Of a stretch of DNA of 64,000 bases, positions 12,290 through 24,184 are shown one piece after another; position 1 is the stretch's first letter, and each line of letters starts with the position of its first letter. Under the pieces are notes generated by a model, which was not told the DNA's origin, searched no databases, and saw nothing but the letters and a program-made list of their open reading frames with translations. The DNA comes from Capitulum mitella (lineage: Eukaryota; Arthropoda; Thecostraca; Pollicipedomorpha; Pollicipedidae). A program made the position numbers and the translations under genes. The stretch covers positions 8,701,501 through 8,765,500 of the forward strand of contig CP099848.1 of NCBI GenBank assembly GCA_030062745.1, written 5' to 3'.

Positions 12290-12775
12290 GAGATGGACAA
12301 GAGGACGTTGAGAAATACGCAGATTATAAAGGGCTGAGAGATGTAAAAATGACGGAACTTAAGTTCCTCAAGTCTGAGGGGAAGGGTAGTCGCTCAAATC
12401 AAGCGCTCGCCACCGGCAAAGAGGAAGAGCAGGTGCTGTATGACGCAGTTTGGATCGAGCAGCCTGAGGCCCTTCAGCGCACATTCCGGTGACGCATGAC
12501 GGTGCTGCTCGGCCGCAGGGGCCGTGACGAGGGCCGCCAGCTGGCGTGAGGTAATGGGCAGCTGACGGCTGAGCACGCGGGCACCTAGTAATATGGAATT
12601 TAACGCGCGCCTAACCAAGACCCGCGACGGGGGATTGGCATCTGGTGCGAGTGTACAAAAGGCACTCTTCACGAGCGTGATGATTGGGGTCCGCTTCAGT
12701 GGGACCACAAGCGGTGGAGCAGCAGTGACGTCAACAGCGGCGGCCGCAGCTGGAGCGTTCTGGTGTTCCAGATAA
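12290..12775 (+). pseudogene. Fossil tyrosine-recombinase-type domain (Crypton/KIAA1958, DUF3504-like)
   Basis: Frame pieces in order read KYADYKGLRDVKMTELKFL, then GKEEEQVLYDAVWIEQPEAL, then after a stop GRRGRDEGRQLA, then (12593 onward) EFNARLTKTRDGG. This is the characteristic order of the DUF3504 domain of KIAA1958/ZMYM-like proteins and Cryptons: a helix before the E-E-E-x-L-W box, the RGRDEHR-type block carrying the catalytic-type Arg, then the EFxERxTKTRxG block. Stops and frameshifts interrupt it and the downstream half with the remaining catalytic residues is not seen. I judge it a decayed transposon or a captured fragment. Confidence 0.6.
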
Positions 12776-13256
12776 CCAACCGTCAGAACGTGAATGTGTC
12801 GAGCAAGTAGGGTCAGGGATGCCGGAAGTTATCGCAGTTTGATTGCGAACGTTGATAATACACATGGCATTTTGTCGGCATTTTATTTGTTACACTGGTT
12901 GCACTCGGCCCTTGGTTTGCGAGGTCGTTGACCTAAGTGAACTAAACGCTGCATAGGTTACGTGTTTTGTTCAGATTTTTGGAATCATTTTTAGAAGATG
13001 CGTGAAAAAATAGCTTGGTAAAAAGTAAATGCCCGGCGGATCGAAAGCTTTGACCAGTTAACTTAACATTGCATCTCGGGGGGCCGAAAACCTTTTGCCG
13101 CACGCTCACGCTAATGTTAAAAGCGTACCACGACATATGTTAAAGACAGAATTATGTTGTCCCCCTAATTCCTTACGTGTTTCTCAGTAGTTGATTATTG
13201 AGTTCTTTTGAAGCGCACATACGTGCGTAGGTTCCATCCTATACAGAGCCCAGTTT

Positions 13257-13320
13257 CAGCACGATTTGAGACGACTCCGTCTGTGGGATCCCACTGACGG
13301 AGGTGTCTCAGGTCGTGCTG
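13257..13320. repeat. 64-bp hairpin-forming palindrome
   Basis: Arms pair as CAGCACGA..GAGAC..CTCCGTC with GACGGAG..GTCTC..TCGTGCTG, with 2-3 base internal mismatches and a central TGGGATCCCA palindrome. It could be a small foldback insert or a hairpin RNA source; the sequence alone does not decide. Confidence 0.85.
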
Positions 13321-13400
13321 GAATATTTTGACTTTTTATACGGTCAACCCCATGTACTCACGCATACTCCGAAACAAATTAATCAGAATTCCGTTGCGTG

Positions 13401-14718
13401 AAACCAGCACCGTTTGGGGATGTCCAACAGTACACCCTCGGTTTTTCGTGAGTAACTTTCGAACCGGTACAACCAGCCCAACCAAACTTTCAATAGCTGT
13501 TCATCAATCAATGGTACATATTTTGACATCAAAACCATTTCCATGCTAGGTCAGGTCATGAAGATATGGCGTCGTACGTGAACCCTTGCATGCGTGTTGC
13601 CGCCTCTTCGGGCGATGGCTCGAACATGCGTGGTTCTTTGACATTATGCGTGAATATAATGCATTGGATTATTTTTATTTACGTTCGACGCAGTCCCCCG
13701 AAGGATATTCATCCGTGTCACGTCAGCATTAGACTAGCTTTAGTTCAGAGGCGCGATGGCAGTTGACGTGATTTGCGTTGTGGGTGATAGAAATGGTTAC
13801 CGCTGACCTTCCCCGTCCTGCAGGTCAGACAAGCAAATCTGTATGCGCCTTTTAGCATGCGTAACTAAATGCAGCATAAGGTCATGTCACGTCGTAGGAA
13901 GGTAGATGTCAAAACGAAATAAAGTGTAACGTTGTCTGTTGAAGATCCTTCAGTAAATGAATTCATGGTTCGTCCAAATGATCCTGCATGGATAATCCCA
14001 GATCACTCAAGGTTTTGTTTAGCCTCTGACATCCCTACGCTGTCGAGCAGCAGAGAGCAATTTTCGTTCCTAGTCAGATAAAGAAAAATAACTATTTGCC
14101 CTGACCTGACTTGACCCGCTAAGTAGCAGAAAGCGCAAACCTGACTGGCACGACATATCATTTTAATTCTGTACTTGACTTGCTTCAGAATATCAGGAAG
14201 TAATTACTGTTCTTTGGCGGAGAGAGTAGTGCATACTTATCTGACTTGACGTAGACAGATTTTGACTGGATGCAAAACAGGCAATGCAAAACTGCTCCTT
14301 TCTAACACAACGGCGGCGAGTAATTGCCGATCTTTGGCAGGTAAAGTAAGACGAAAATTTCACCTGACCTCGCTTGACCTTGAGACGACTTTTTTACATT
14401 GGGACACGCTTCTGATGGAAAAGATCGTGACCTTTCGTTAGATACCCAGTTGAAGACTCCAGGGCCATTGTTACCGGTGATGTGATGTCCGAACCGGTCT
14501 CAGTTTTCCCGACGTCGTGTTATTAGTTTCTCGTGACCTATGGCATCATGAATCGCGTGACCAGAACTAACAGTATTTTCTAATCGTAAGACGCAGGACT
14601 CGATTGGTGTTAGACCGGTTCAGATCTGATGATTACATCCTGAAATAACAAGGGGGTGTCCATTTGAACACGCCCTCCCAGGCGGTCGCGGTACGAGAGC
14701 ACGCGGTGCCGGGCTAAC
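13401..14718 (+). mobile_element. MITE family C, copy C2
   Basis: The left end (ACCAGCACCGTTTGGGGATGTCC) aligns with the family C left end at 42923, followed by the shared block of TTTTTCGTGAGTAACTTTCGAACCGGT-type text. The right end (GGGGGTGTCCATTTGAACACGCCC, then GCGGTGCCGGGC and TAAC) matches the terminus of the copy at 1-610. The flanking TTAA is eroded on both sides. About 1.3 kb, no ORF of note, so non-autonomous. Confidence 0.55.
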
Positions 14719-14719
14719 G

Positions 14720-15205
14720 GGGCCAGTGGCTGGTTTTGGGCAAATTCTAGCGTCCGGAGCGGACGCGGAAAAAAATTCCTGTGCGTCTCGGATAATGTTC
14801 TAACAACTCCGAACGCGCCATTTCAGTATCTTTGCCACTGAAAAGTTGAGCCCTTTTGCTGTGCGCTGAAAGAACTGACGTTATAAAAAAAGAAAAATGA
14901 GGCATGATTATGTTTTTATGTACAAGGCGACAAATAAATTGTGGATAAAGACAGCGAGATGGAAATGATTTTATTCAACTCTCACATTGGATTTGAATTC
15001 TGATCTACAGTTTGCGAGATAGAAGTGGTTTTATTCTACTCGCACACAATTTTTTATATTGTGTATTCAGTTTTTTCACAAATATTTGGCAACAGCTCGC
15101 TGTAAAAACATTGCGTCATGGTTTTCTTTCTGTAATAGATACTTATGTATACATATGTTTAAATATGGATTCATCCGAATGTTTGCTAGGGTGGTGTTAA
15201 GGATC
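14720..15205. other. Interval without a supported gene
   Basis: AT-rich intergenic or intronic sequence. Short open frames at 15012-15265 on both strands show no recognisable motif. Confidence 0.4.
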
Positions 15206-15436
15206 AGAGCCCCTGCTAAGCATAGCCTGATGCGCGAACCCCGGCCCCGGTCGAGCATTTCCTAGTAACGGCTGATGTTTTGGCATAAGCTTAACGTGTC
15301 GCCTAGGGTGCGACACGACCGTACTCAGCTTGACCCTATGATGGCCAGTTGCCATCTGATCCGCGTGCCAGATATCGAGCGCCGGGGCGACTCGAACCCG
15401 TCTTGCCAGGACAGGGAGGCCATCGGTCGGCTAAAG
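15206..15436 (-). mobile_element. tRNA-derived SINE, copy 1
   Basis: On the minus strand this aligns over about 230 bases with the + strand SINE at 19125-19385. The tRNA-like head has a B-box-type GGGTTCGAGTCG (complement of 15388-15399) and an adjacent block GACGGGTT. The body words CTAGGGTGCGACACG and GGCCAGTTGCCA are shared in inverted form with copy 2. Two diverged copies of one unit support a real SINE rather than a chance tRNA resemblance. Confidence 0.7.
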
Positions 15437-15892
15437 GTAAGTTTCTGCCCGACGAAATCGCAAACAACCCTCTGTATAATTGCCACCAATGTAAAGAATG
15501 TATCATCCTGTTCCTAACCGTACTTTCCACTACTTGATTTTCTAAACAATAACAACAAAATCGTAACGATAACGTACCACACAGTAATACCGTGCTGCAG
15601 TCCACTGGCGGAGAACAACATTATCCGCGGCGGAAAATGTAGTGCCGCCAAGGTTAAGGTTATTGACATCAAGGACGTGTAGACCCTGCATGCATCTTCA
15701 AGCGATTAATGACGTCATATATAGGACAATTCTATTCTGTTGCCACAAACTGAACTTGGAGGAACTGCTGAATTATTACGCCGTTATATTATTGTATTAG
15801 ATAATTGTTGGGATGTCTGATATCAGTATTATTACATTATGACATTTAATACTCGTTAGATTAGGTTGCTAGGTTGGGTTGTGCTGGGCTAG

Positions 15893-16180
15893 GTTAGATC
15901 AGGTTAGGTTAGGTTAGGTTAGGTTAGGCTAGGTTAGGCTAGGTTAGGTTAGGTTAGGTTAGGTTAGGTTAGGCTAGGTTAGGTTAGGTTACTATGTTAG
16001 GCTAGGGTAAATTTTTATTTATTGTTTTATTTCACTTCCTAATATTTTCCAGTTTTGTTCCGTGATTTTCTGTGCTGGGCTACGTTACGTTAGGTTAGGT
16101 TAGGTTAGGCCAGGCTAGGCTAGGTTAGGTTAGGTTAGGTTAGGTTAGGTTAGGTTAGGTTAGGTTAGGTTAGGTTTGGT
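15893..16180. repeat. Interstitial TTAGG telomeric repeats in a 191-bp duplication
   Basis: Two blocks (about 15893-15990 and 16083-16180) are mostly perfect TTAGG units in the + orientation, with variants such as GGCTA. Each block is followed by the same unique segment beginning ACTATGTTAGGCTAGGG (15991 and 16182), so block plus segment forms a tandem duplication with a period of 191 bp. TTAGG is the usual arthropod telomere unit. An interstitial site can arise by break repair, telomeric retroinsertion or satellite spread. Confidence 0.9.
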
Positions 16181-16363
16181 TACTATGTTAGGCTAGGGTA
16201 AATTTTTATTTACTGTTTTATTTCACTTCCTAATATTTTCCAGTTTTGTTCCGTGATTTTTTTCAGATATTTTATTTCACTGCTTTTTGTTTTTTTTGTA
16301 TTTTTCAAATTGCAACTACGCTTTGCCATCTTTGTAATATTTTTACTTTTTTATCATTATTGT

Positions 16364-16365
<2 letters not shown>

Positions 16366-16394
<29 letters not shown>

Positions 16395-16416
16395 TATTAT
16401 TACTATTATTATTTTT
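16366..16416. repeat. (TTA)n microsatellite
   Basis: ATT/TTA trinucleotide run with ACT interruptions. The poly-Ile/Leu frame across it is low-complexity and not a gene. Confidence 0.9.
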
Positions 16417-16419
16417 ACA

Positions 16420-18740
16420 ACGGTTAACTTTTTTATTTTAAAGATAATTTATATCGCATTAGTTATTCCCCCAAAACTTTTTTATTACTCTTGATTGGAC
16501 CTTGAGTCCGACCGACGACCAATCAGCGTCGAGATCTCACGTAAACAAACTAACGCAGAAACGTCAAAAATCCCTACGCGAGCGTCTGGCGGTTAGCATA
16601 CCAGTGACGACGCAATCTGTTTCGGGGGAAATAATTTGTGTTTCAGGTTTTTCCGGCTGAAATCGTAAGTAATACTTATCAATATTGCATTTGAAACGCC
16701 ATGCAACCACTACTACGATTATTTTCCCTGGAAGTAAGCACTCGGGCTGAATCTTACTGTTGACCCATCGGTCTACCCATCTGAGGAGCCGATCACAGAA
16801 CATTGCATATGTCATGCATGCTGCATGATAACAAGTTGCACACTTTTATGAATGGCTTCGGGCCTAAGGACAATATCAGATATCAACTAAATAGTCTGGA
16901 AATACGCGTAAATGACGGAGCTCCTTTGTGACCAGTGCAGTAGGACCGCTGTTACTAAACTCCCTTTTTTAGCCACGAGGGCGGATTCGGTCCTCGCTGT
17001 TTTTTGGGGCTCCAGAGCCAAACCGTCTGTGGTATCGGGCTGAAACGTAGTTGATTTTTCTACTTCTTGTTTTTATGGGTCATGCGTGGATCAGGAGCAA
17101 CTTCAGGACACGTTTCTGAGAGGCATGTCAGGCTGTTTAGTGTTAGTAAGAAATGATTGATCGTTGCTTTTCTTTGCTAGTTTAATTATTGATACTTATA
17201 CTGACATTTGAATATTATAAGCCAATATTTGGCAATGCTGTGATATCATTGCGTGGCATTTAGGATAATTGACCATCCACATCTATGACAACATGACATT
17301 TGTGATGAAAGATGACAGGACACTGTCAAGGTTGGACGCAGGGAACGTCAGTGGAAGGGGGGTAATGCAGCACGATGTGGGTGCAGTTTTGCGTGCTGAA
17401 AACAAGACGCTGCTTGATAAATAAAGGTTATTGCGTACTATAACACTGATACCAAGAGCGTATTCTGTAGAGGGAGTGACATGGGGATTAAGGGCGGAGT
17501 CAGGTAAAAAGCTGCGGGAGACATCTTGACCATTTTTGACAGAAGTAGGACTTCACGAATGTTTGTGGTCTGAACTGGCCTTTGCCTGAAGCAAACATTT
17601 TGGTAACAGGGGCGGAGCCTTGGCAGGTCATTTTACATGCACATCGGCCTGCCGTTGAAATAGTCATGACTAGGATCCGTTTTTTGTCCATAATATGCGT
17701 TTTGTTTCGTTTTGGATGCTGAAATTTCCATCAAACGATTAGCTTTTGTGAAACGGTTGGAGTAATATGCAGCTCATTAGAGACATATTTTTCATATTAA
17801 AATACCCTAAAGCTGTTTTGGCGGCTCCGTGGCGGGTCTGACTACTTAGATTACATTCGACAGTACTACCTTCTCCGTAAAGGAAGGCTGATCACGTGAT
17901 CGAGCCCTATGCCACCAGTACAGAGTGACCCGGTAAGAGGTACAGATGAGACTGATGGACCGCAGCTACGCTGAAGAGGTGGTTATAAGTGAGGAGTTTC
18001 CAGTTCGCTTTTACGAAGGTGATAGTATGCGCCACATCATGTGTTTGGGGAGTGCATAGTTTTCTTTTTTGCGTGTGATGCTATAAGAGCTGGATGCATG
18101 ATGAAGGTTTGGGTTTGGGTAAAGGGATGAAATGTCACGTTGCCTCTTGATCCAGAAATCACCGGCGTTCTCACTAAACCAGTGATGGATTGGCGCCATA
18201 TAAGACAACTACAGTCTGTGTTTATTTTATAACTTTACGCTTAGTTCCAAGTTCTAGCGCATTTTTACATATGTATGTAAAGCTGTCATATAAGAGTTGT
18301 AATATGTGGACACTAGGGATGCAAATCTCGTACAGGCTCAAGAGTAATGCCATCGCACTGGCGGACTCAACCGGGAATGGGGAAATCAACGACATCTTGT
18401 AGGAAAGTGGAAGGTTGAAATATCCGGTATCCATTAAGACAAGGCAGAAGACGGCATGCTCGCCACGTACTCGGATGAAGTCGTTGGGCCGTTTCTTCCA
18501 CATGGAAACGAAACAGGATGGCTACGTGACATTTAAAAGGTAGTTCTGTTCACGCTACGAGGCACCCTATCTGGCATGTAATCACGGATGACATTGGCAT
18601 GTCATGTTCGTCATTCCTTATGAGCGTGGTGTAAGCCATGTGAAAAGAAAACATATGCCGGAGTCCTGACGGTGCCAAAAACCGCGTCTATGATTCAGTG
18701 CAAGACGTCATAAGACCTGTCGTATGACAGCGACCTGGCC
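16420..18740. other. 2.3 kb without a supported gene
   Basis: AT-rich sequence with only short, unrelated open frames on both strands and no repeat family I can match elsewhere in the window. A minus-strand frame at 16564-16815 (83 codons) and one at 18222-18503 (93 codons) have no recognisable motif. Confidence 0.4.
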
Positions 18741-19124
18741 AACTATTCTTGTCAAATGGTGACTGTTGTTCAGGCAGGGTACTCAAAATTTGGGGTCGCT
18801 GGCGTTCGGTGTTCGGAGGTTATGCCGGAAGAGCTGGCACCAATTTATCTGCGCGCGGCTGCGGCGCCGCAGAGCTGCACCGGCCAGCAGGGAGAAGGGC
18901 GACTTCGAAGTCTGAGCGTAGCGCATGCCGAGTTTTCCATGCTCTTAGCGCGCCAAGTTTTAACTTGAAATGGAACTTTTCGTTTGAGTGTTTTCTAGCC
19001 GAGACGCAAGAAGCTGTCATACGCCACCGAGATCTTGGGGGCGTAGCGACACACACTTACGCCCGTGCTTGTTTCTAACTTGATAACTTACAAACTAAAA
19101 TAACTAACTTCGAGCTTACCGCGA

Positions 19125-19385
19125 TCGGCAGTTCACTTGGTAGAGCTCTGGTCTCCCCGTCCTGGCAAGACGGGTGCGAGTCGCCTGGGCGCTCGGTATT
19201 TGGCCCGCGTGTCAGCTGGCAACTGGCCAACATAGGGTCAAGCCGACTACGACACGGTCGCTTCGCACCCTAGGCGGCATGTCGAACTTTCGCCACAATA
19301 TCAGCCGTTACCTGGAATTGCGCGATCGGGCGTAGGGGTCGGAGTCTATGCAACAAGCTCTGCTTAGTTCTGGCTCCGATCGCTA
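19125..19385 (+). mobile_element. tRNA-derived SINE, copy 2
   Basis: The head reads GGCAGTTCACTTGGTAGAGC, which fits the A-box and D-loop pattern of a tRNA (TAGCTCAGTTGGTAGAGC-type). After a 30-base anticodon-like region comes GACGGGTGCGAGTCGCC, which fits the B-box. The 3' body includes GGCAACTGGCCAACATAGGG and continues to about 19385. The copy at 15206-15436 is the inverted relative. The gene upstream is intronic or intergenic; Pol III promoter function is inferred only from the boxes. Confidence 0.75.
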
Positions 19386-19694
19386 GCATCGTTTTTTCAA
19401 AGCACTTGGATCAAATTTACGAAAAAATAACATAGTAACGTAGCATAAAACACTTGCGTAGTTTCCAATGAGGCGCATTACCTTAAGCGACGGTTTCACA
19501 TTGGCGCAGGTAATGAGAGCCGCCGCGGTTGGCGATCCCAAGCGCTGGCGTATTTCACAGGTGCGCACGACTCGCCGCGTTCTGTTGACAACGCCATACG
19601 GGTCACAGCGTGACGGCGGCACGCGCCGTCACGCTGTAGACGCATCTTCCGTGGCGTTCGACGTTTGGAACTACTTGGGAGGTGGGCCAGACGT

Positions 19695-19790
19695 CCCGCT
19701 TCAGGCAGGCGGCGTCCACGCTCTGAGTACTGTGCCATTGACCCGCTTCAGGCAGGCGGCTCCCACGCTCTGAATACTGTGCCATCTGCC
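19695..19790 (+). repeat. Tandem duplication, 47-bp unit
   Basis: CCCGCTTCAGGCAGGCGGC is repeated at 19695 and 19742 with the following ...CACGCTCTGA.TACTGTGCCAT, two copies differing at a few bases. Confidence 0.9.
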
Positions 19791-19862
19791 AGCGGACCGT
19801 GCGTCAGTACGACTGGCCGCACCATGTTGGAGGGCAGAGAAACGGAACTGTGACTTGGCACA

Positions 19863-19980
<118 letters not shown>

Positions 19981-20517
19981 CGTCTTTCTTCTTTTCCTCA
20001 TTTCTTCTTTTCTTTCTTTCATCCCTTCTTCCATTCATTCACTCTTTCCTTTCTTTCTTCATTTCGTTCTTTCTTCCTCTTGTTTCTCCTTTTTCTTTCT
20101 TTGTTTCTTTCCGTCGTTTGTGCCTTCTTTCCTTCTTTTGTTCTTTCTTCCCCTTTCGGTCTTTCTTTCTTCCTTTCCTTTCCTTTCCCCTCGCTCCATT
20201 CTTTTTCCTTCCTTTCTTCGGGTATTCCCTTCTTTCTTCCGTTTTTCCGCCGTTCTCTCTTGCTTTGTTGTTCGTTTGTTTTCTTCTTCCTTATTGCCTT
20301 CCTTTCCTTTTTCTTTCTGTCTGTTTTTGAATGGCACGGTGAGGACCACGATCCCGCTGTGGCTTGTCCACAGACCTCCCGCCTGAACCTTTTGGCTGAT
20401 GTCGCTGGTCACTGGCAACATCGCCTCTCCGTTTTCGACCCCGCTGAGCGCTCGCCGCTGAGTGATGCATTCACGTCGTGAGATGTCCGCTCGTCTTAAC
20501 CTCCGACCTCTTCGTAG

Positions 20518-20626
20518 GTGAACAAGGCGTTCTGGCGGAGCTGCTCCCTGATGCTAGGGGCTGTCGTTGAAGATGCATTCAAGGACGAATTCTACGTCCA
20601 GCTTCACAGCTTTCCTAGTCCCAACG
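20518..20626 (+). CDS. MRPL39: MRPL39 internal exon (mitoribosomal protein mL39)
   Basis: mL39 is a structural protein of the mitochondrial large ribosomal subunit, derived from a threonyl-tRNA-synthetase-like TGS/SAD fold. After acceptor TTCGTAG (20511-20517) the frame reads [20 protein letters not shown] and continues [16 protein letters not shown]. This follows the family block NKAxWRSCxxMxGxVxExAFKDE closely. The donor GTAAGT at 20627 leaves phase 1, which joins exactly to the next exon. It is the first MRPL39 exon recognised; the N-terminal third, with the mitochondrial targeting peptide, was searched for upstream and not found. A 5.2-kb transposon begins 210 bases after the donor. Confidence 0.93.
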
Positions 20627-21699
20627 GTAAGTCGTTCGGTAGTAAGATGAAGCCATGTTGTTGCCGCCGTTGACTGAGGGGGCAAATGTTGCCCCCTCCC
20701 ACCCCCACCGGGCGAGTTTTCATGAGTTCTCAGAAACGGAGAAAGGCATGAACTTGAAACTTGCACGACATTTTCATGCATCATATCTGAAAAGGTTGTA
20801 ATAACTGTTCTCAGGATCTTCGATGTTCAGTTCAGTGTAGCATGGCTTCGGCGAGATCGGTTTCTGCGAATGGGGGGGGGGAAACTGGGTTGGGACGAGT
20901 AATTGGTGGGCATCGGTCTTCGGTGTCCGCATGCTCTCTGGTCCCCTCGTTGGCCCGACGCTGCGTGAACAGTCGCGCGCGTGGGAGCCGCTGCGCGTGC
21001 CGACGCTGCGGTGGCCGGTGCCCGCCGAGCGGCTGGGTTCCGCCGAAAAAAAAATACTCCCTCCGACTCGCCGACCGCCTACGGAAACTGTGTACAAACT
21101 GCAGAGGTGGACCGTTCCGGTCGTGCATATAGACAGTGAGTGACGCGGGGTGAGACGTATGAGGCGCGAGAAGGGAATTTTTGAGGCCTTCGGGGGGAAG
21201 GGGGTGGCTTGGTAACAGTGGGATCTGGGAGCTTTGTGCTCCTTCCCTTTCCCCTTTCGGCTACCTAGACTGCCTCACGTCGTGCCCCAAAATATGTCTA
21301 TTTATTTATTTATTTTTTGATAATAGGCCGGCGCAGACTTCGTGCTGGTTCGTTCAAGGAAACGCAACAAATCTTAAAAACTCCGTGACGAAATGCAAAT
21401 CGGCTGTCACGCACGTTGGCTAATCCTTCACTGGTCCTTAATTACCCTCCCCAGTCTAACCCTCATGCCCTTGACAAACCCGCTAACCCCCCCCCCCCCG
21501 TCTCCCCCTTGATCTCTCTTCCCCAGCTCCAGTGGCGTGCTTTGTCGACATCCGTTGCAAACGTCTGCGGTTGAGACTGTTTTGTCCGTAAGCCAAACTC
21601 CCCTTCGTCATCTTTAATTCAGCCCAGTCGGCCCTTCCACGAGGCCAAATGATCCAGGAGCTTGTCAGTGGCTGCCGGGTTCCCCCCGGGCTACCGGCG

Positions 21700-22215
21700 A
21701 GCCCGGGACCCCCGGGATCTAAGGCTACTCGCCCGCGACTCCTTTTTTTTGGGCTGCCGTGGCCTCGGCCAGCCCAGTCCTTGCTCCGGGACTTTTGGTT
21801 ACCGATCGATTCGGTCCGAGCCATTCGACCTGCCGGCCTATGTCCCGGTCTTACAGCTGTCCGCGGTCCCTTCGCCTAGGTCCGGACAGCCGTCGACACC
21901 CCGGTCACTTGCGCAAAAAAATGTTTACCAAACATGCGTTAGATGACAGCTCCTCACGTCAGCGTCGCCGGGGTCCCCTCGGGCCTCCGGTAGGTCCGAG
22001 ACCCTTAGGGTTACTCGCCCGCGACTCCTTTTCTGAGCGGCCGTGGCCTCGGCCAGCTCAGTCCTTATGCCGGGGCGTTTGGCTACCGATCACCGCGGTC
22101 CGAGCCTTTTCCTTTCGACATGCCGACCTGCGTCCCGGTCTCACAATCGTCCACGGGCCCTTCACCCAGGTCCGGACAACGCTGACGCTCCTTGTCACTC
22201 GCGATTAAATGTTTT
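21700..22215 (+). repeat. Two-copy tandem duplication in the element core, period 286 bp
   Basis: The word CTCGCCCGCGACTCCTTTT occurs at 21728 and 22014. The following GGCCGTGGCCTCGGCCAGC.CAGTCCTT, GGTCCGAGCC and AGGTCCGGACA words recur at the same spacing. The copies differ by about 15-20 percent, so the duplication is older than the arm divergence suggests, or evolves faster. Confidence 0.8.
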
Positions 22216-22626
22216 TGTCTGGACTGTACACGCCGTAAGAATTTGGTTTCTGTTAGGAACCGAAATAAAAATTTCTTAGGACGCTCACTTTTCAAAGGCT
22301 GACAGTTTGATTATCGAGCCACTTCGCGTGAGAACGAGGCCACAAGTCCTGGCCTCATTGCACGCGGGGTTTTCCATATTTCTTGTCCGACGTCAGCGTA
22401 CCTGACGCTGCCGGTACCAGCAACCAGCCGTCGCTCGGCTCGCGCCGAAGTTGCCTTGTGCACCGCGTCGCGCCCGGCGGCGGCGGCGGCGGTGGCTGGC
22501 CGTTCTGACGGACAATGGTGTCGTTGCCGTGTTCCCTCCCCGCCTGGGGCACCAGGTATCGGGGCCGCCGGAGAGCGGGGGCGCGTCAGCTCGCGGCGGC
22601 TGCCGGGCGGCGGACAGCGTCCCGAC

Positions 22627-22662
22627 CTCATTTATGGCTGCGGTCGGGCAGCCATAAATGAG
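22627..22662. repeat. Perfect 15-bp-stem hairpin near the element centre
   Basis: CTCATTTATGGCTGC (22627-22641) and its exact complement (22648-22662) enclose a 6-base loop. After discounting the nested 1.2-kb insertion, it lies within about 170 bases of the midpoint of the Mutator-like element. Confidence 0.9.
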
Positions 22663-24184
22663 ATGCCGGTGAGGAGCCGGTGCCCGCTCGGACCCGTTTG
22701 CCGGCCGCGGCAGGGGCGGCGGTAGGTCGCCCCCGCACGTTATTCGCGTGCCGCGGCTCGGCTTGCGGCGCCTTCTGCCTCCGCGCTTGCCGGCCGCGTT
22801 GGGATGGCAAGGGCCGACTGGCGGGCGGCTGGTAAAAGCCAGTAAGGCCCATCGAGATGGGCCGCTCGGGTCCGACGACCGCGGCCAGCGCTGACGCTGC
22901 CGGCGACCGGTCCTATGTCTGGCCGGCCGCCGATCCGCTGGCCGGGCTCGCAGCGTGTGCCCAAAACAAATTGGCCTCTGCTCCGGCGAACGCCACATTT
23001 TAGTCCGGCCCTTACGGACCCGGTACGATATTCCGTCGCGTTCACTCGTACCGCCATGTCTGATTAAATTTATCAGGCAGCCTCGGCGAATGTCGGACTC
23101 CGTTCGGGGACGTTTTTCTGTTATTTTCCGCTTATCCGCCGGCCGCTGATGATCGGCCCCAGCAACGTGTCTCGGGCGGCCTCCCTCGGTCGGTCAACCT
23201 TGCCCCGTTTCTCCTCCGGCCGGACCCTTTGAATAAGTTAAAGACCGAGCCAACTTCATCCTTGGCAGCCGATTTCTTTATTCCTGGGCCGAATCCCGCC
23301 CGGGACTCGGCCCCTGTGGCCTGGGCTCCTAGAGCGGGTGTAGCCCCCGCTCCCTCAGTCCACGCATGAAAAGGTCGTCCCGGAGTTCCCGCCGGGCTGG
23401 GCAAGGCGGCCGACAGGCGTGGCAGCCGCACAGGTTTACGAGCGTGTCCTCGTCCGAGTGTCGGATTCCGTCTTTGAGTCCGAGTCCGTCCCGTCGCTCA
23501 AGACGGGGATGGAGGCTCCGTCGGGCCGGTCCTCGGGGTTCGGCCGGCTCGGTGGCCGACCGCTCGATGTTGGATCTTTCGTCGGTGTTGCTGCAACGGG
23601 CAGTCCAGTGAGGCCTCGGTTATTCCCCCCCCCCTCCGGTCCGGTCCTCGGAACTGACGGCCATAAGGAGGGCCGCGGGTGGAAAGGGTTCTTCCCCTAT
23701 TCACCCCCCTTTGATGGCTGCCGTTACCCCGCCCTAGGCGTAAACCATTCCCTCCCCTCCAGCTCGACCCAGCGGCCTCCCGTCAGGCCTACAGTCGGCT
23801 CCAGAGCCGTGGCCGAGTGGTTGGTCCTGGACGGGGCTTTCGGTCTCGGAGCGCTCCCCCCGCCCTTGATTGAGGCTCGCAGCGTGGAGCAGGAAGCGCT
23901 CCGGGCCGGGACCCGCGGCCCAGCAGCTACCCCGCCTGGTTAGTGGCCTGAAGCCGACGGACTTCCAAGACGCCCATACGTGTCAGCGGGCGGTCCGGCG
24001 GGCCAAGCTTCGTTGGAGCGTTCAGGATGACGAAGAGGAAGTTTGGCTTACGGACGAAACAGTCTCAACCGCAGACGTTTGCAACGGATGTCGACAAAGC
24101 ACGTCACTGGAGCTGGGGAAGAGAGATCAAGGGGAGGGGGTAGCAGGTTTGTCAAGGGCATGAGGGTTAGACTGGGGAGGGTAA

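Noticed and set aside
18749..19078. 109-codon frame (+) and 78-codon frame (-) in a GC-rich patch
   Set aside because: No domain, no splice support for an MRPL39 5' exon, and no match to the family N-terminus.
22393..22998. 201-codon minus-strand frame in the Mutator-like core
   Set aside because: Arg/Pro/Ala-rich, with other frames open in the same CpG-rich stretch, and no transposase motif; not called as a gene.
23805..23885. Ser-tRNA-like text (GTGGCCGAGTGGTT)
   Set aside because: The A-box-like word is present but no B-box or closing acceptor stem follows, so it is a chance match in the GC-rich element core.
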